Shown here piece after piece: positions 8,755-16,369 of a stretch of 64,000 nucleotides of DNA. The DNA is from RGIG9060 sp045645985 (GTDB lineage: Bacteria > Spirochaetota > Spirochaetia > Treponematales > Treponemataceae). The notes beneath the pieces are model-generated. The model saw only the letters and a list, made by a program, of their open reading frames with translations, ran no database searches and had not been told where the DNA came from. Within the stretch, counting starts at the first letter, position 1. Each line of letters starts with the position of its first letter. Location: assembly GCA_045645985.1 (NCBI GenBank), contig JAZRJV010000003.1, forward strand, positions 1 to 64,000, given 5' to 3'. The position numbers and the translations under genes were made by a program.

Positions 8755-9636
8755 ATGAGTGCACAAATTATTGACGGTTTTGAAATTGCAAGACAAGTAA
8801 GAGAAGATGTTGCAAATAAAACTGCTTCCCTAAAAGAAAAAGGAATTACACCTTGCTTGGCAGTTATTTTAGTTGGTGAAAATCCTGCTAGTGTTTCTTA
8901 TGTTACAGGAAAAGAAAAAGCACTTGCCGAAGTTGGAATGAAAGATAAATCAATTCGTTTGCCAGAAAGCACAACAGAAGACGAACTTCTTAAAATAATT
9001 GATGAATTAAATCATGATAAATCTGTTCACGGAATTTTGGTTCAGTTGCCACTTCCAAAACACATTGACGAAGAAAAAGTGATTATGGCAATTAGCCCAG
9101 AAAAAGATGTTGACGGATTTCATCCAATTAGCGTTGGAAATATGATGATTGGGAAAAAATCTTATCTTCCATGTACGCCACACGGAGTTTTAGTTTTATT
9201 AAAAACAATGAATATCGAAACAAACGGAAAACACGCAGTTATCGTTGGTCGTTCAAATATCGTTGGAAAACCTCTTGCAATTCTTCTTGCTAGAAAAGAT
9301 GCAAACTGTACTGTAACAATTTGTCATACAGGAACAAAAGATATGGCATCTTTTACAAAACAAGCTGATATTTTGATTGCCGCTGTTGGTCGACCAAATA
9401 CAATTACCGCTGATATGGTAAAACCTGGTGCAACTGTAATTGATGTAGGTGTAAATCGTATTCCAGACGATACAAAAAAATCAGGATTTAGACTTGTGGG
9501 CGATGTTGATTTTGAAGCAGTAAAAGAAGTTGCTTCATTTATCACACCGGTTCCTCGTGGAGTAGGACCAATGACAATTGCAATGTTAATGCACAATACT
9601 TTAGAATCTGCATTAAATTCTTTGGAAGAAAAATAA
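8755..9636 (+). CDS. folD: bifunctional methylenetetrahydrofolate dehydrogenase / cyclohydrolase
   Basis: 293 residues, normal FolD length. It interconverts 5,10-methylene-, 5,10-methenyl- and 10-formyl-tetrahydrofolate in the cytoplasm. Visible signatures are VSYVTGKEKA with the catalytic Lys, QLPLPKH, EKDVDGFHP, the NADP loop VGRSNIVGKPLA and the C-terminal PVPRGVGPMT. The ATG is preceded by AAAGGA at a normal distance. folE2 starts 3 bases after its stop, so a folate operon is likely. Confidence 0.97.
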   Translation: MSAQIIDGFEIARQVREDVANKTASLKEKGITPCLAVILVGENPASVSYVTGKEKALAEVGMKDKSIRLPESTTEDELLKIIDELNHDKSVHGILVQLPLPKHIDEEKVIMAISPEKDVDGFHPISVGNMMIGKKSYLPCTPHGVLVLLKTMNIETNGKHAVIVGRSNIVGKPLAILLARKDANCTVTICHTGTKDMASFTKQADILIAAVGRPNTITADMVKPGATVIDVGVNRIPDDTKKSGFRLVGDVDFEAVKEVASFITPVPRGVGPMTIAMLMHNTLESALNSLEEK

Positions 9637-9639
9637 AAG

Positions 9640-10419
9640 ATGATAGATATTCAAAATCAGCAGGATGACAGAGAAATTCCTCTTCAAAAAGTTGGCGTAA
9701 AAGGTCTTAGTTATCCTGTAAAGGTTCTTGATAAAAAGAATCAGTTTCAAAGTACAACTGCTCTTGTGGATTTGTTTGTAAATCTTCCTCATCATTATAA
9801 GGGAACTCACATGAGTCGCTTTATCGAGATTTTTCATTCTCATCATACTGATATTTCAATGAAAAATTTTCTTTCAATGTTGCAGGATATTAGAACTGAA
9901 CTTGATGCAGAAAAAGCCTTTGGAAGTGTAACTTTCCCTTTCTTCATTGAAAAAGAAGCGCCAGTTTCAAAACAAAAAAGTATGCTTTCTTATCAATGTT
10001 CTTACGAAGGTTCTGTAAGTTCTGATGAATCTGAATTTTTTGTTACAATTTGTGCGCCAGTTACAACTTTATGTCCATGTTCAAAAGCAATAAGTCAAAA
10101 CGGAGCGCATAATCAGCGTGGAAATGTAACAGTTAAGCTAAAAAATTCGTTTTTCTTTTGGATAGAAGATGTAATCAAACTTATCGAAGATTCTGCTTCT
10201 TGCGCAATTTATTCACTTTTGAAGCGAGAAGACGAAAAATTTGTTACAGAAAAAGCTTACGAAAATCCTCGTTTTGTAGAAGATGTTGTTCGCGAAGTTT
10301 ATCTTGCTTTGAAAAGTTTTTCTGCTGAAAAACCATTTTCTTGGTTTAGCGTTGAAGCTGAAAATTTTGAAAGTATTCATAGTCATAATGCTTACGCATA
10401 TACGGAGTTTACTGAATGA
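9640..10419 (+). CDS. folE2: GTP cyclohydrolase, FolE2 (type IB)
   Basis: 259 residues. FolE2 converts GTP to 7,8-dihydroneopterin triphosphate, the first step of folate synthesis. It is the type not strictly dependent on zinc. Seen here: the N-terminal REIPLQKVGVKGL, HMSRFIE, and the metal-site segment TLCPCSKAIS (Cys145/Cys147) with AHNQRG (His157). It is sandwiched in the folD-folE2-miaB operon, overlapping miaB by 4 bases (ATGA). Use of FolE2 is often associated with growth at low zinc. Confidence 0.95.
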   Translation: MIDIQNQQDDREIPLQKVGVKGLSYPVKVLDKKNQFQSTTALVDLFVNLPHHYKGTHMSRFIEIFHSHHTDISMKNFLSMLQDIRTELDAEKAFGSVTFPFFIEKEAPVSKQKSMLSYQCSYEGSVSSDESEFFVTICAPVTTLCPCSKAISQNGAHNQRGNVTVKLKNSFFFWIEDVIKLIEDSASCAIYSLLKREDEKFVTEKAYENPRFVEDVVREVYLALKSFSAEKPFSWFSVEAENFESIHSHNAYAYTEFTE

Positions 10420-11798
10420 AATATTTTTTTGAAACCTACGGTTGCCAGATGAACAAAGCTGAATCCAGTTCTGTTGAACAAATTTTAATTCAACGAGGCT
10501 GGACTTTTGCCGAAAATCCAGAAAATGCAGATTTAGTTATCATCAACACTTGTTCAGTTAGAGCAACTGCCGAAACTCGCATTCACGGAAGATTAGGTTG
10601 GTTTTCTGCTCTAAAAAAATCTCAAAAAAAGAAAAATAAAAATCCAGTAACTGTTGTTGTAATGGGCTGTATGGCGCAAAGATTGCTAGAATCCTTAAAA
10701 AAACAATTTCCGGTTGTAGATTATGTAGTGGGAAACTTTCAAAAACCATTTTTTGCAGAAATTTTTGAAGCCGTTGAAAATGGCAAAAAAGTAGTTCAAC
10801 TTGAAGAAACTCCAGTTTATTCGTTTGCACAAACATCTTACGAAGAAGGAACTTTTTCTGCCTTCGTTCCAATTATGCACGGATGTAACAATTTCTGTAC
10901 TTACTGTATCGTACCTTATGTTCGTGGTCGGGAAATTTCTAGAAATCCACAAGAAATTTTGGCAGAAATTGACCAACTTTCAGCTCATGGCGTAAAAGAA
11001 ATCACTTTGCTTGGACAAAATGTAAATTCATTCTGCTGGAACGAAACAAAAAATAAATCTGAAACTGCGTCTCAACTTAAAGATGAGCAAACTGAAGATA
11101 AAATCATTCTTTTCCCTGAATTGATGAAAATGATTGCAGAACATCTTAACAAAACAAATTCTCCGATAAAATGGGTGCGATTTATGTCTAGTCATCCAAA
11201 AGATTTGTCGGACGAATTGATAAAAGTAATTTCTGAAGAAGAAGTTTTGTGTAAACACATTCACTTGCCAGTTCAGGCCGGTTCTTCAACTGTTTTGGAA
11301 AGAATGAATCGTCGCTATACTCGACAAAATTATCTTGACTTAGTTGAAAAAATCAAAACTCAAATTCCAGAAGCTTCTCTTACAACTGATATTTTGATTG
11401 GATTCCCAGGTGAAACTGAAGATGAATTTGAGCAAACTGTTTCTTTGATGAAAGATGTAAATTATCTTGCAGCGTACATGTATTATTATAATCCGCGGGA
11501 AGGAACTCCAGCTTGTACTTACGAAAATCAAATTCCTATGGAAATCAAAAAGAAGCGCCTTGCAAAAATAATTGATATTCAGCAGGAAATCACCAAAGTT
11601 GAAATGAAAAAGCAACTTGGAAAAACTGTAAAAGTTTTGGTAGAAAATATTTCTCGAGATAACGAAAATGAAATGCTTGGTCGAACTTCTCGAGATGAAA
11701 GAGTAGTTTTTGAAGCAAGTAAAGATTTAATCGGTTCTTTTGTTGATGTGGAATTGCAAACCTTAAACGGAAACACATTCAGAGGAATCCTAGTGTAA
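10416..11798 (+). CDS. miaB: tRNA-2-methylthio-N6-dimethylallyladenosine synthase
   Basis: 460 residues. MiaB is a radical-SAM enzyme that adds the methylthio group to i6A37 of tRNAs reading UNN codons. The UPF0004 cysteines are at 10, 46 and 85 (TYGCQMN, NTCSVR, MGCMAQ), and the radical-SAM CxxxCxxC is at ~157-164 (MHGCNNFCTYCIVPYVRGRE). A TRAM domain fills the last ~65 residues. Its ATG overlaps the folE2 stop. A 271-bp gap with a hairpin array follows before the next gene. Confidence 0.97.
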   Translation: MKYFFETYGCQMNKAESSSVEQILIQRGWTFAENPENADLVIINTCSVRATAETRIHGRLGWFSALKKSQKKKNKNPVTVVVMGCMAQRLLESLKKQFPVVDYVVGNFQKPFFAEIFEAVENGKKVVQLEETPVYSFAQTSYEEGTFSAFVPIMHGCNNFCTYCIVPYVRGREISRNPQEILAEIDQLSAHGVKEITLLGQNVNSFCWNETKNKSETASQLKDEQTEDKIILFPELMKMIAEHLNKTNSPIKWVRFMSSHPKDLSDELIKVISEEEVLCKHIHLPVQAGSSTVLERMNRRYTRQNYLDLVEKIKTQIPEASLTTDILIGFPGETEDEFEQTVSLMKDVNYLAAYMYYYNPREGTPACTYENQIPMEIKKKRLAKIIDIQQEITKVEMKKQLGKTVKVLVENISRDNENEMLGRTSRDERVVFEASKDLIGSFVDVELQTLNGNTFRGILV

Positions 11799-11910
11799 AA
11801 ATCACACTTGCGAATTAAAAATATTGATGATAGAATTTATCCATATTACTTTCGTGTTTTAGAAAAAATTTGTAAGTCCTGTAAGGTGAAAATATTTTTA
11901 TAGGAGAATT

Positions 11911-12055
11911 TTTGAAATGTTCGGCACAAATAGTGCCTCTCATTTCAAATCAAGTTTGCGTTGCAAACTTGTGATATTTACTGCAATTTCTCACTTCGTT
12001 GCGAAATTGCGTCTTGGAAGCTCCTTCGGAATTTGAAAATTCCTCAGTAACTTCC
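11911..12055. repeat. array of four consecutive hairpins
   Basis: Four inverted repeats follow one another in 145 bp. (1) TTTGAAATG 11911-11919 with CATTTCAAA 11941-11949, holding an inner GGCAC/GTGCC. (2) CAAGTTTGC 11951-11959 with GCAAACTTG 11963-11971, loop GTT. (3) GCAATTTC 11983-11990 with GAAATTGC 12003-12010. (4) GGAAG/CTTCC outside GGAATTT 12028-12034 and AAATTCC 12037-12043. The loop of (3) contains CTCACTTCGTT, also found in the foldback element ending at 14016. A 39-codon frame with AGGAG in front (11917-12036) runs through the array but looks like a by-product. Confidence 0.75.
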
Positions 12056-12069
12056 AATTAGGAGAACTT

Positions 12070-12423
12070 ATGCCTTGGAAATTGGTTTTGTTTGCTTTGG
12101 CTGTAATTTTTGTAACGATATTTATCGGATTTAATTTAGAAAATTCTTGCGATGTTTCTTTTGGAGTTTACACTTTTAAAGATGTTCCGATTTTTATGAG
12201 CATTTTGTTTGCTTTTGCCATTGGAGTTTTTATCATGTTTCCTTTTACTTTAGGACACAAAAAAGAAAAGAAATCTCAACAAAAAAAGCAACCTGTTCAA
12301 CCTCAGAATGTTACACCTACAAAAGCTCCAAGTTATTCTGACGGAAATAAACCAGAAAGCAAACTTTTTTCAACTGAAAATTCTAGTTCTTCTCAAAATT
12401 CAAATTCTTCGGAAGTAAAATAG
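12070..12423 (+). CDS. LapA-like small membrane protein
   Basis: 117 residues. Two N-terminal transmembrane helices are visible (about residues 4-22 and 41-62, the second with PIFMSILFAFAIGVFIMFPF), followed by a Lys/Gln/Ser-rich cytoplasmic tail. This is the layout of the LapA/DUF1049 family, whose founder takes part in lipopolysaccharide assembly; a treponeme may use it for another envelope task. GGAG at 12061-12064 supports the ATG. Its TAG shares one base with the GTG of the next gene, so the two are coupled. Confidence 0.75.
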   Translation: MPWKLVLFALAVIFVTIFIGFNLENSCDVSFGVYTFKDVPIFMSILFAFAIGVFIMFPFTLGHKKEKKSQQKKQPVQPQNVTPTKAPSYSDGNKPESKLFSTENSSSSQNSNSSEVK

Positions 12424-13472
12424 TGAAAAAATTTTTTGTCTGTTTTGCGGTTTTAATTTTTTTTAGTTTTTCGCTTTTTGCTCAATCGGAAAAAATCAGT
12501 TTAGAAGATAAAATTTCTGAAATTTCTACAAAACTTGAAAAAGAGCAAGACAATCTAAAAAAAATCAGTCTTTACGAGCAATTAGCTGTTTGTCAAGAAT
12601 TTGCAGGAATGTATGCCGAAGCAAGTGAAAGTTATCTTGCTTGTTCTCGACTTGTTTCAAATCAGAACGAAAAAGATTCTTATGTTTTAAAAGCAAGTCG
12701 TTCCTATTTATCCTGCGGTGATGCTGAAAAAACTGACGAACTTCTAACTACGATTGCATCAACTGCTCGAACTGGAAAAAATGCTCCACTTTTAAAATTG
12801 TACGCTGCTTGGAGTTGGCTTGCAAAATGTTCAACTTTTGAAGAAACTCACGAACCAGTTGTGATTCTAAAATCCTATCTAAAAATGGATTCAATGAAAT
12901 CCGTAAAAAAAGAAATTTTGTTTACACTTTGGTACATCACTTTAGAAAATGAATATGCAACAATTTTGCAAAATGAATTTCCTGAAAGTTTAGAAAATGC
13001 TATGGCTCAAGGAAAGGCGGATTTGTCCCCTTTGCCATTTTGGTATTTTTCAGCAAGAAAGGAAGTTTCACTCAAAACTGATAAAACTGATGTAAGTGTG
13101 TATAAACCGCAAACTGAAAATCAAGTTTTAGAAGATAAATCAAAAATCGAAAGTTCAAATAAATCTTCAAGTAAAGATGAAAAATCAACTGAAGTTGTCA
13201 AAACTCAACCAGAAAATATTTCTGCAAAAGATGATAAAAATGTATCTGAAAAACAAGAAGTTTTTACTTATCAACTTGGATTTTATTCTTCCAAAGAAAA
13301 CGCACAAAATCTTGTGAACCGATGTAAAGAAAAAAATATTTCAGCCCAAATTCAGCAAGTTACTCGCCCAAGCGGAAATGTTTATTTTGCAGTTATCGTA
13401 AAATCCACCGATTCTGAAATCGGAACTATCATCAAAAATAGCGGATTTGAATGTTATCCAATCTTTGAATAG
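12423..13472 (+). CDS. exported SPOR-domain protein
   Basis: 349 residues from a GTG that overlaps the previous stop by one base. A signal peptide (MKKFFVCFAVLIFFSFSLFAQ) is followed by an alpha-helical, TPR-like region (~30-210), a Lys/Ser-rich linker (~220-275) and a C-terminal SPOR domain (YQLGFYSSKENAQNLVNRC ... NVYFAVIVK). SPOR domains bind denuded peptidoglycan glycan strands, often at the septum, so a role in cell-wall remodelling or division is plausible. The TAG stop is directly followed by a foldback repeat. Confidence 0.8.
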   Translation: MKKFFVCFAVLIFFSFSLFAQSEKISLEDKISEISTKLEKEQDNLKKISLYEQLAVCQEFAGMYAEASESYLACSRLVSNQNEKDSYVLKASRSYLSCGDAEKTDELLTTIASTARTGKNAPLLKLYAAWSWLAKCSTFEETHEPVVILKSYLKMDSMKSVKKEILFTLWYITLENEYATILQNEFPESLENAMAQGKADLSPLPFWYFSARKEVSLKTDKTDVSVYKPQTENQVLEDKSKIESSNKSSSKDEKSTEVVKTQPENISAKDDKNVSEKQEVFTYQLGFYSSKENAQNLVNRCKEKNISAQIQQVTRPSGNVYFAVIVKSTDSEIGTIIKNSGFECYPIFE

Positions 13473-13640
13473 ACTCTTCACAATTTTGCAAAATTAAAAT
13501 TGCATTTAATAAACATTTTATGTCAGAAAAACAAAAACTAAAATACTCCTTTGACGCTACGCTAGTCGGTCGTATTTCATTTTTTGTTTTTCTGTATAAA
13601 TTTATTTTTACCGATTTTACATTTTGCAAACTTGTTTCGT
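13473..13640 (+). repeat. foldback element copy 1, starting at a stop codon
   Basis: The element begins at the base after the TAG of the SPOR gene. Its first 22 bases are identical to 38575-38596. Terminal arms are TTTGCAAAAT (13485-13494) and ATTTTGCAAA (13621-13630). Inside is a stem of CAGAAAAACAAAAA (13524-13537) with TTTTTGTTTTTCTG (13581-13594), extended by AAATAC/GTATTT, around a 25-base GC-richer loop (13547-13571). The right end CAAACTTGTTTCGTTC is nearly the same as the right end of the 38-kb copy. Confidence 0.75.
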
Positions 13641-13873
13641 TCCGCCCCCTTTTCTCGGGTAAGAAAACAAACTTTGTAAAATCTACAATAAGTGCAGAAG
13701 AAAACTTGCTTGTATTAGTTTTGTAAAAAAAAAGTTTAAATTGCGTAAGTCAAAAATTCCGCCCCCTTTTCTCGGGTAAGAAAATAAACTTTGCAAAATC
13801 CTCAATAAGTGCAGAAAAAAAATTGCTTTTGATAAGTTTTGTGAAAAAAGGTTAAAAATGCGTAAGCCTAAAT
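13640..13873. repeat. 117-bp tandem direct repeat, two copies
   Basis: Unit 1 (13640-13756) and unit 2 (13757-13873) both start TTCCGCCCCCTTTTCTCGGG and end with a GCGTAAG block. Each contains a version of the foldback terminal motif (CTTTGTAAAAT near 13673, CTTTGCAAAAT near 13789) and AATAAGTGCAGAA. No believable gene lies here; short open frames on both strands are made of this repeat. Confidence 0.8.
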
Positions 13874-14016
13874 TGACACGCCGAAGCCTTGACGAACGAA
13901 GTGAGGAACTAGCGAGGCGAGGCAATTTTGGCTGAGAGCATTTTTGAAAATTTTTGCTTATAAAAATTTTAATAAGCAAGTGTTCTTCTGGTGCTCATTC
14001 CACAATTTTGCAAAAT
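13866..14016 (-). repeat. foldback element copy 2, reversed, starting at the stop of a minus-strand gene
   Basis: Read on the minus strand, the element begins directly after the TAA at 14019-14017 with ATTTTGCAAAATTGTG (14016-14001). An imperfect stem spans about 13866-13932 (AAATTG with CAATTT, CGCC with GGCG). Its loop (13883-13917) matches the loop of the 38-kb copy in the same relative orientation: CTCGCTAGT ... ACTTCGTT ... CAAGGCTTC against CTCGCTAGT ... GCTTCGCTT ... CAAGGCTTC. Confidence 0.65.
13950..13980 (-). terminator. possible intrinsic terminator for the minus-strand gene ending at 14017
   Basis: TTGCTTAT (13954-13961) pairs with ATAAGCAA (13972-13979). Read on the minus strand, the stem is followed by AAAAATTTTC, only a mixed A/T tract. 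It lies within the reversed foldback element, so it may be a part of that element that also stops transcription. Confidence 0.35.
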
Positions 14017-15492
14017 TTAATTTTCGGAATATTTTTCCATTCGAATTGGTGTTGCAGTTCCTTCAATAATGCAACTACTTGTTGTAACAGTTACTGGAAT
14101 AAAATCGATTCTATCATCATTTTGTTTGTAGATAAAAAATCCGTTTAGTTTGCAATTTTGTTGGTCTGCTCTAAATTGGATTAAGTCTGTGTCAAATAAA
14201 GTTGTAGTTGTGTAAACTCCAGAATAATTTGAGTTTTTATCTGTAAGTGAAAAAACACCTTCTGCAAAAACAACTGTGCTTTCTTGAAAATTCCATTTTC
14301 CAGCGCCTTCTTCTATTATATCTACGATAGAAGGTTTTTCAGAAAGTTTTGTTTTTACAGAATTTATGCTTTGTGTTGTTTTTTTGTAAATACCATCCCA
14401 TAAAGTATCCGTACCGATAATCATTCTTACATCGTCTCGAACACGAACGCGAATTTCATCCACAGAAACTAATGTAATATCAAAATATCTTACAAGGTTA
14501 GAAATCGATTTGTTTGAAGCAGAAATGTGAATACCGTTACGCCTTAAAGTATTGTTAAGCCAGTCGTAAACTTCTTGAATTGCTTGGTCAAAGAAGATAA
14601 TTTCTTCAGATTTTGGGTCAAAAAACAAATATCTTGGTTCTTCCGTATTACTTGTTCTGTACCACATTCCGTCAAGAAAATTTCTAAAAGTTGGAACAGT
14701 TCCGTCCAAGATTCTTGCTAACTCTTTTGCTGCAATTTTTTTACTAGAAAGTCTTGTTGATGCAGTTGGTTCGTAAACTTTAGTTTTTTTGTTCCATTCG
14801 TAAGTTGTTTGAATTTGCTCAAAATCCGTTCCTTCTGGAGTTTCTTCTGTGCTATACATGATAATTGGAAAACAATCTGCATTCATATTGTAGATTGAAT
14901 AATTGTCGTTGCGTTGTGCTTGCTGTACAAAAATCGTTCCGTCAGTTTGTAAATCTACAATTTTTGAAAATGAAACTTTGTTTCTTTCTATAACAGGATT
15001 GTATGCTTGAAAAATTGAGTCGTTGTTTGATGCAAAACCTGTACAAACTAAAGTGTTTGTGTGATTTCCAGCCAAATCCATCACCATAAGACTGAATGTT
15101 TTTACTTGAAAAATTGGAGTTTGCAATTCTGTAAATCGTTGATATTCAGAAGATTTTGAATTGTATAAAGCTACTATCAAAACGATGTTTGGATTATTTG
15201 CTTTTTTAACAGCGATTACTTGGTCTTCGTAAGAATCTGAGTTTACATCTACACTAAGAGTTGTGATTAAAGTTTCATCAAAATTCAGTTGAACCAGTGA
15301 TGTATTTTCAACCTCTACGGATGAGTATGATTCAGTAGAATCGGTTTGTTCAGTTTTGTTTGTTGTTACAGGGATTACAACTTTGGCTCGTACAGTTTCT
15401 GAAGATGAATCTTTTGCAAATGTCTTGTATACAAGAAAACCAATTAAGCTAACTGAAAAAAGAAAAAAAACAATAAATGTAAATCGCTTCAT
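14017..15492 (-). CDS. exported or membrane-anchored protein, possibly pallilysin-related
   Basis: 491 residues. One N-terminal hydrophobic segment (~4-22, FIVFFLFSVSLIGFLVY) is followed by a polar linker and a large extracytoplasmic region. Residues ~75-190 carry an FG-GAP/VCBS-like pattern (DVNSDSYEDQVIAV, then MVMDLAGNHTNTLV). No HExxH zinc-protease motif is visible. It follows the vWFA gene by 6 bp. From memory, T. pallidum pairs a vWFA protein (TP0750) with the adhesin pallilysin (TP0751) near cfpA. The position suggests this is the related gene, but the sequence alone does not prove it. Confidence 0.55.
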   Translation of the reverse strand: MKRFTFIVFFLFSVSLIGFLVYKTFAKDSSSETVRAKVVIPVTTNKTEQTDSTESYSSVEVENTSLVQLNFDETLITTLSVDVNSDSYEDQVIAVKKANNPNIVLIVALYNSKSSEYQRFTELQTPIFQVKTFSLMVMDLAGNHTNTLVCTGFASNNDSIFQAYNPVIERNKVSFSKIVDLQTDGTIFVQQAQRNDNYSIYNMNADCFPIIMYSTEETPEGTDFEQIQTTYEWNKKTKVYEPTASTRLSSKKIAAKELARILDGTVPTFRNFLDGMWYRTSNTEEPRYLFFDPKSEEIIFFDQAIQEVYDWLNNTLRRNGIHISASNKSISNLVRYFDITLVSVDEIRVRVRDDVRMIIGTDTLWDGIYKKTTQSINSVKTKLSEKPSIVDIIEEGAGKWNFQESTVVFAEGVFSLTDKNSNYSGVYTTTTLFDTDLIQFRADQQNCKLNGFFIYKQNDDRIDFIPVTVTTSSCIIEGTATPIRMEKYSEN

Positions 15493-15498
15493 AGTTTC

Positions 15499-16149
15499 TT
15501 ATTGTACAGAATAAATCCTAGAGTTTCCAGATGCTACGATGTTATTGTAAATCTTTTTTGCTAAATCTGCTACGCTTTGGTCAGATGCTGTTCTTACAGC
15601 GATTTCGTACCAACTTCCAATTCCTTGTGTTGAATCGCCTTCGTGATACATAATTCTGTCAGATGCTAGATATTTATCAGCAAAGTCGTAGTAAGTTCCT
15701 GCGTATTTTGAACTGTAAGATGCTTCTTGAATTAAGTCTGTAAAGAGAAGGGTAACTCGCATTCTTGAAGATGGAGTTAAATCTAATCGTTTTTTTGCGT
15801 TGTCTAAAACACTTCCGATATCTGTAAAAGGTCCATCAGCTTTTTGTTCTTGAATTACAGCGATTAGATTATCTAAATCTTCAGGAGTTTTTATAGTTTC
15901 CGAATAAACAACTTTGGATTCTCCATAAAAAATGAAAACTGTAATAAAATCTTCCATTGCAACACATCTTTTTAAAAATTTATTACATATCCAATCTTTC
16001 ATTGAATCAAATGAATTAGTTTCGTCCATAGAAATTGATTTATCAATGATGATGTATAAGTCTACAGGCTCTGTGCGTTCTAGTGCAAATATAAACTGAG
16101 TAGAGAACAATATTAGTAAAACAAGTATAAATTTTTGAATAAATTTCAT
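15499..16149 (-). CDS. exported von Willebrand factor A-domain protein
   Basis: 216 residues with a signal peptide (MKFIQKFILVLLILFSTQFIFA). A single vWFA domain fills the rest. The metal-ion-dependent adhesion site is intact: DKSIS (DxSxS) after DLYIII, a Thr in GPFTDIGS, and an Asp in LLFTDLIQ. Such domains bind protein ligands through Mg2+ or Mn2+. It resembles T. pallidum TP0750 by size and place (recalled), lies 6 bp before the large exported protein gene, and is divergent from cfpA. Confidence 0.8.
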   Translation of the reverse strand: MKFIQKFILVLLILFSTQFIFALERTEPVDLYIIIDKSISMDETNSFDSMKDWICNKFLKRCVAMEDFITVFIFYGESKVVYSETIKTPEDLDNLIAVIQEQKADGPFTDIGSVLDNAKKRLDLTPSSRMRVTLLFTDLIQEASYSSKYAGTYYDFADKYLASDRIMYHEGDSTQGIGSWYEIAVRTASDQSVADLAKKIYNNIVASGNSRIYSVQ

Positions 16150-16259
16150 AAATCCGTCCTTACTATGTCTAAATATATGGAAAAAATCTACCTATTTTTT
16201 ATCATTATACAATAACTATACCTTTTTTTAAAGATTTTTTACAAAAAAAAAAAAAATGC

Positions 16260-16287
16260 TTTACATTCTGTTAACTATGTTTATAAT
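16260..16287 (+). promoter_or_regulatory. sigma-70 promoter of cfpA
   Basis: TTTACA (16260-16265) and a perfect TATAAT (16282-16287) are separated by 16 bp. The predicted leader is about 76 bases and contains an unusually GC-rich stretch (16314-16351) before GGAG at 16361-16364. A strong promoter fits an abundant filament protein. Confidence 0.75.
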
Positions 16288-16369
16288 CTTAATTATAAGA
16301 TTTAGCAAAAATAGGCGCATCGCTATCGCATAATGCAGTTGGCGAGGCGGTGTATTAAAAGGAGATATT

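Noticed and set aside
11917..12036. 39-codon gene with AGGAG in front
   Set aside because: It runs across four hairpins and its codons are dictated by the palindromes; no family is recognisable. Kept only as a note.
13640..13873. CRISPR-like direct repeat
   Set aside because: Only two units of 117 bp, directly adjacent and without spacers; no cas gene in the window.
13520..13979. Short open frames on both strands in the repeat island
   Set aside because: They consist of foldback and tandem-repeat sequence, lack ribosome sites and have low-complexity products.
13473..14016. Integron attC sites, because palindromic elements follow stop codons
   Set aside because: The conserved attC core boxes (GTTRRRY / RYYYAAC) are not present at the ends, and the neighbouring genes are in mixed orientation with ordinary chromosomal functions; there is no integrase.
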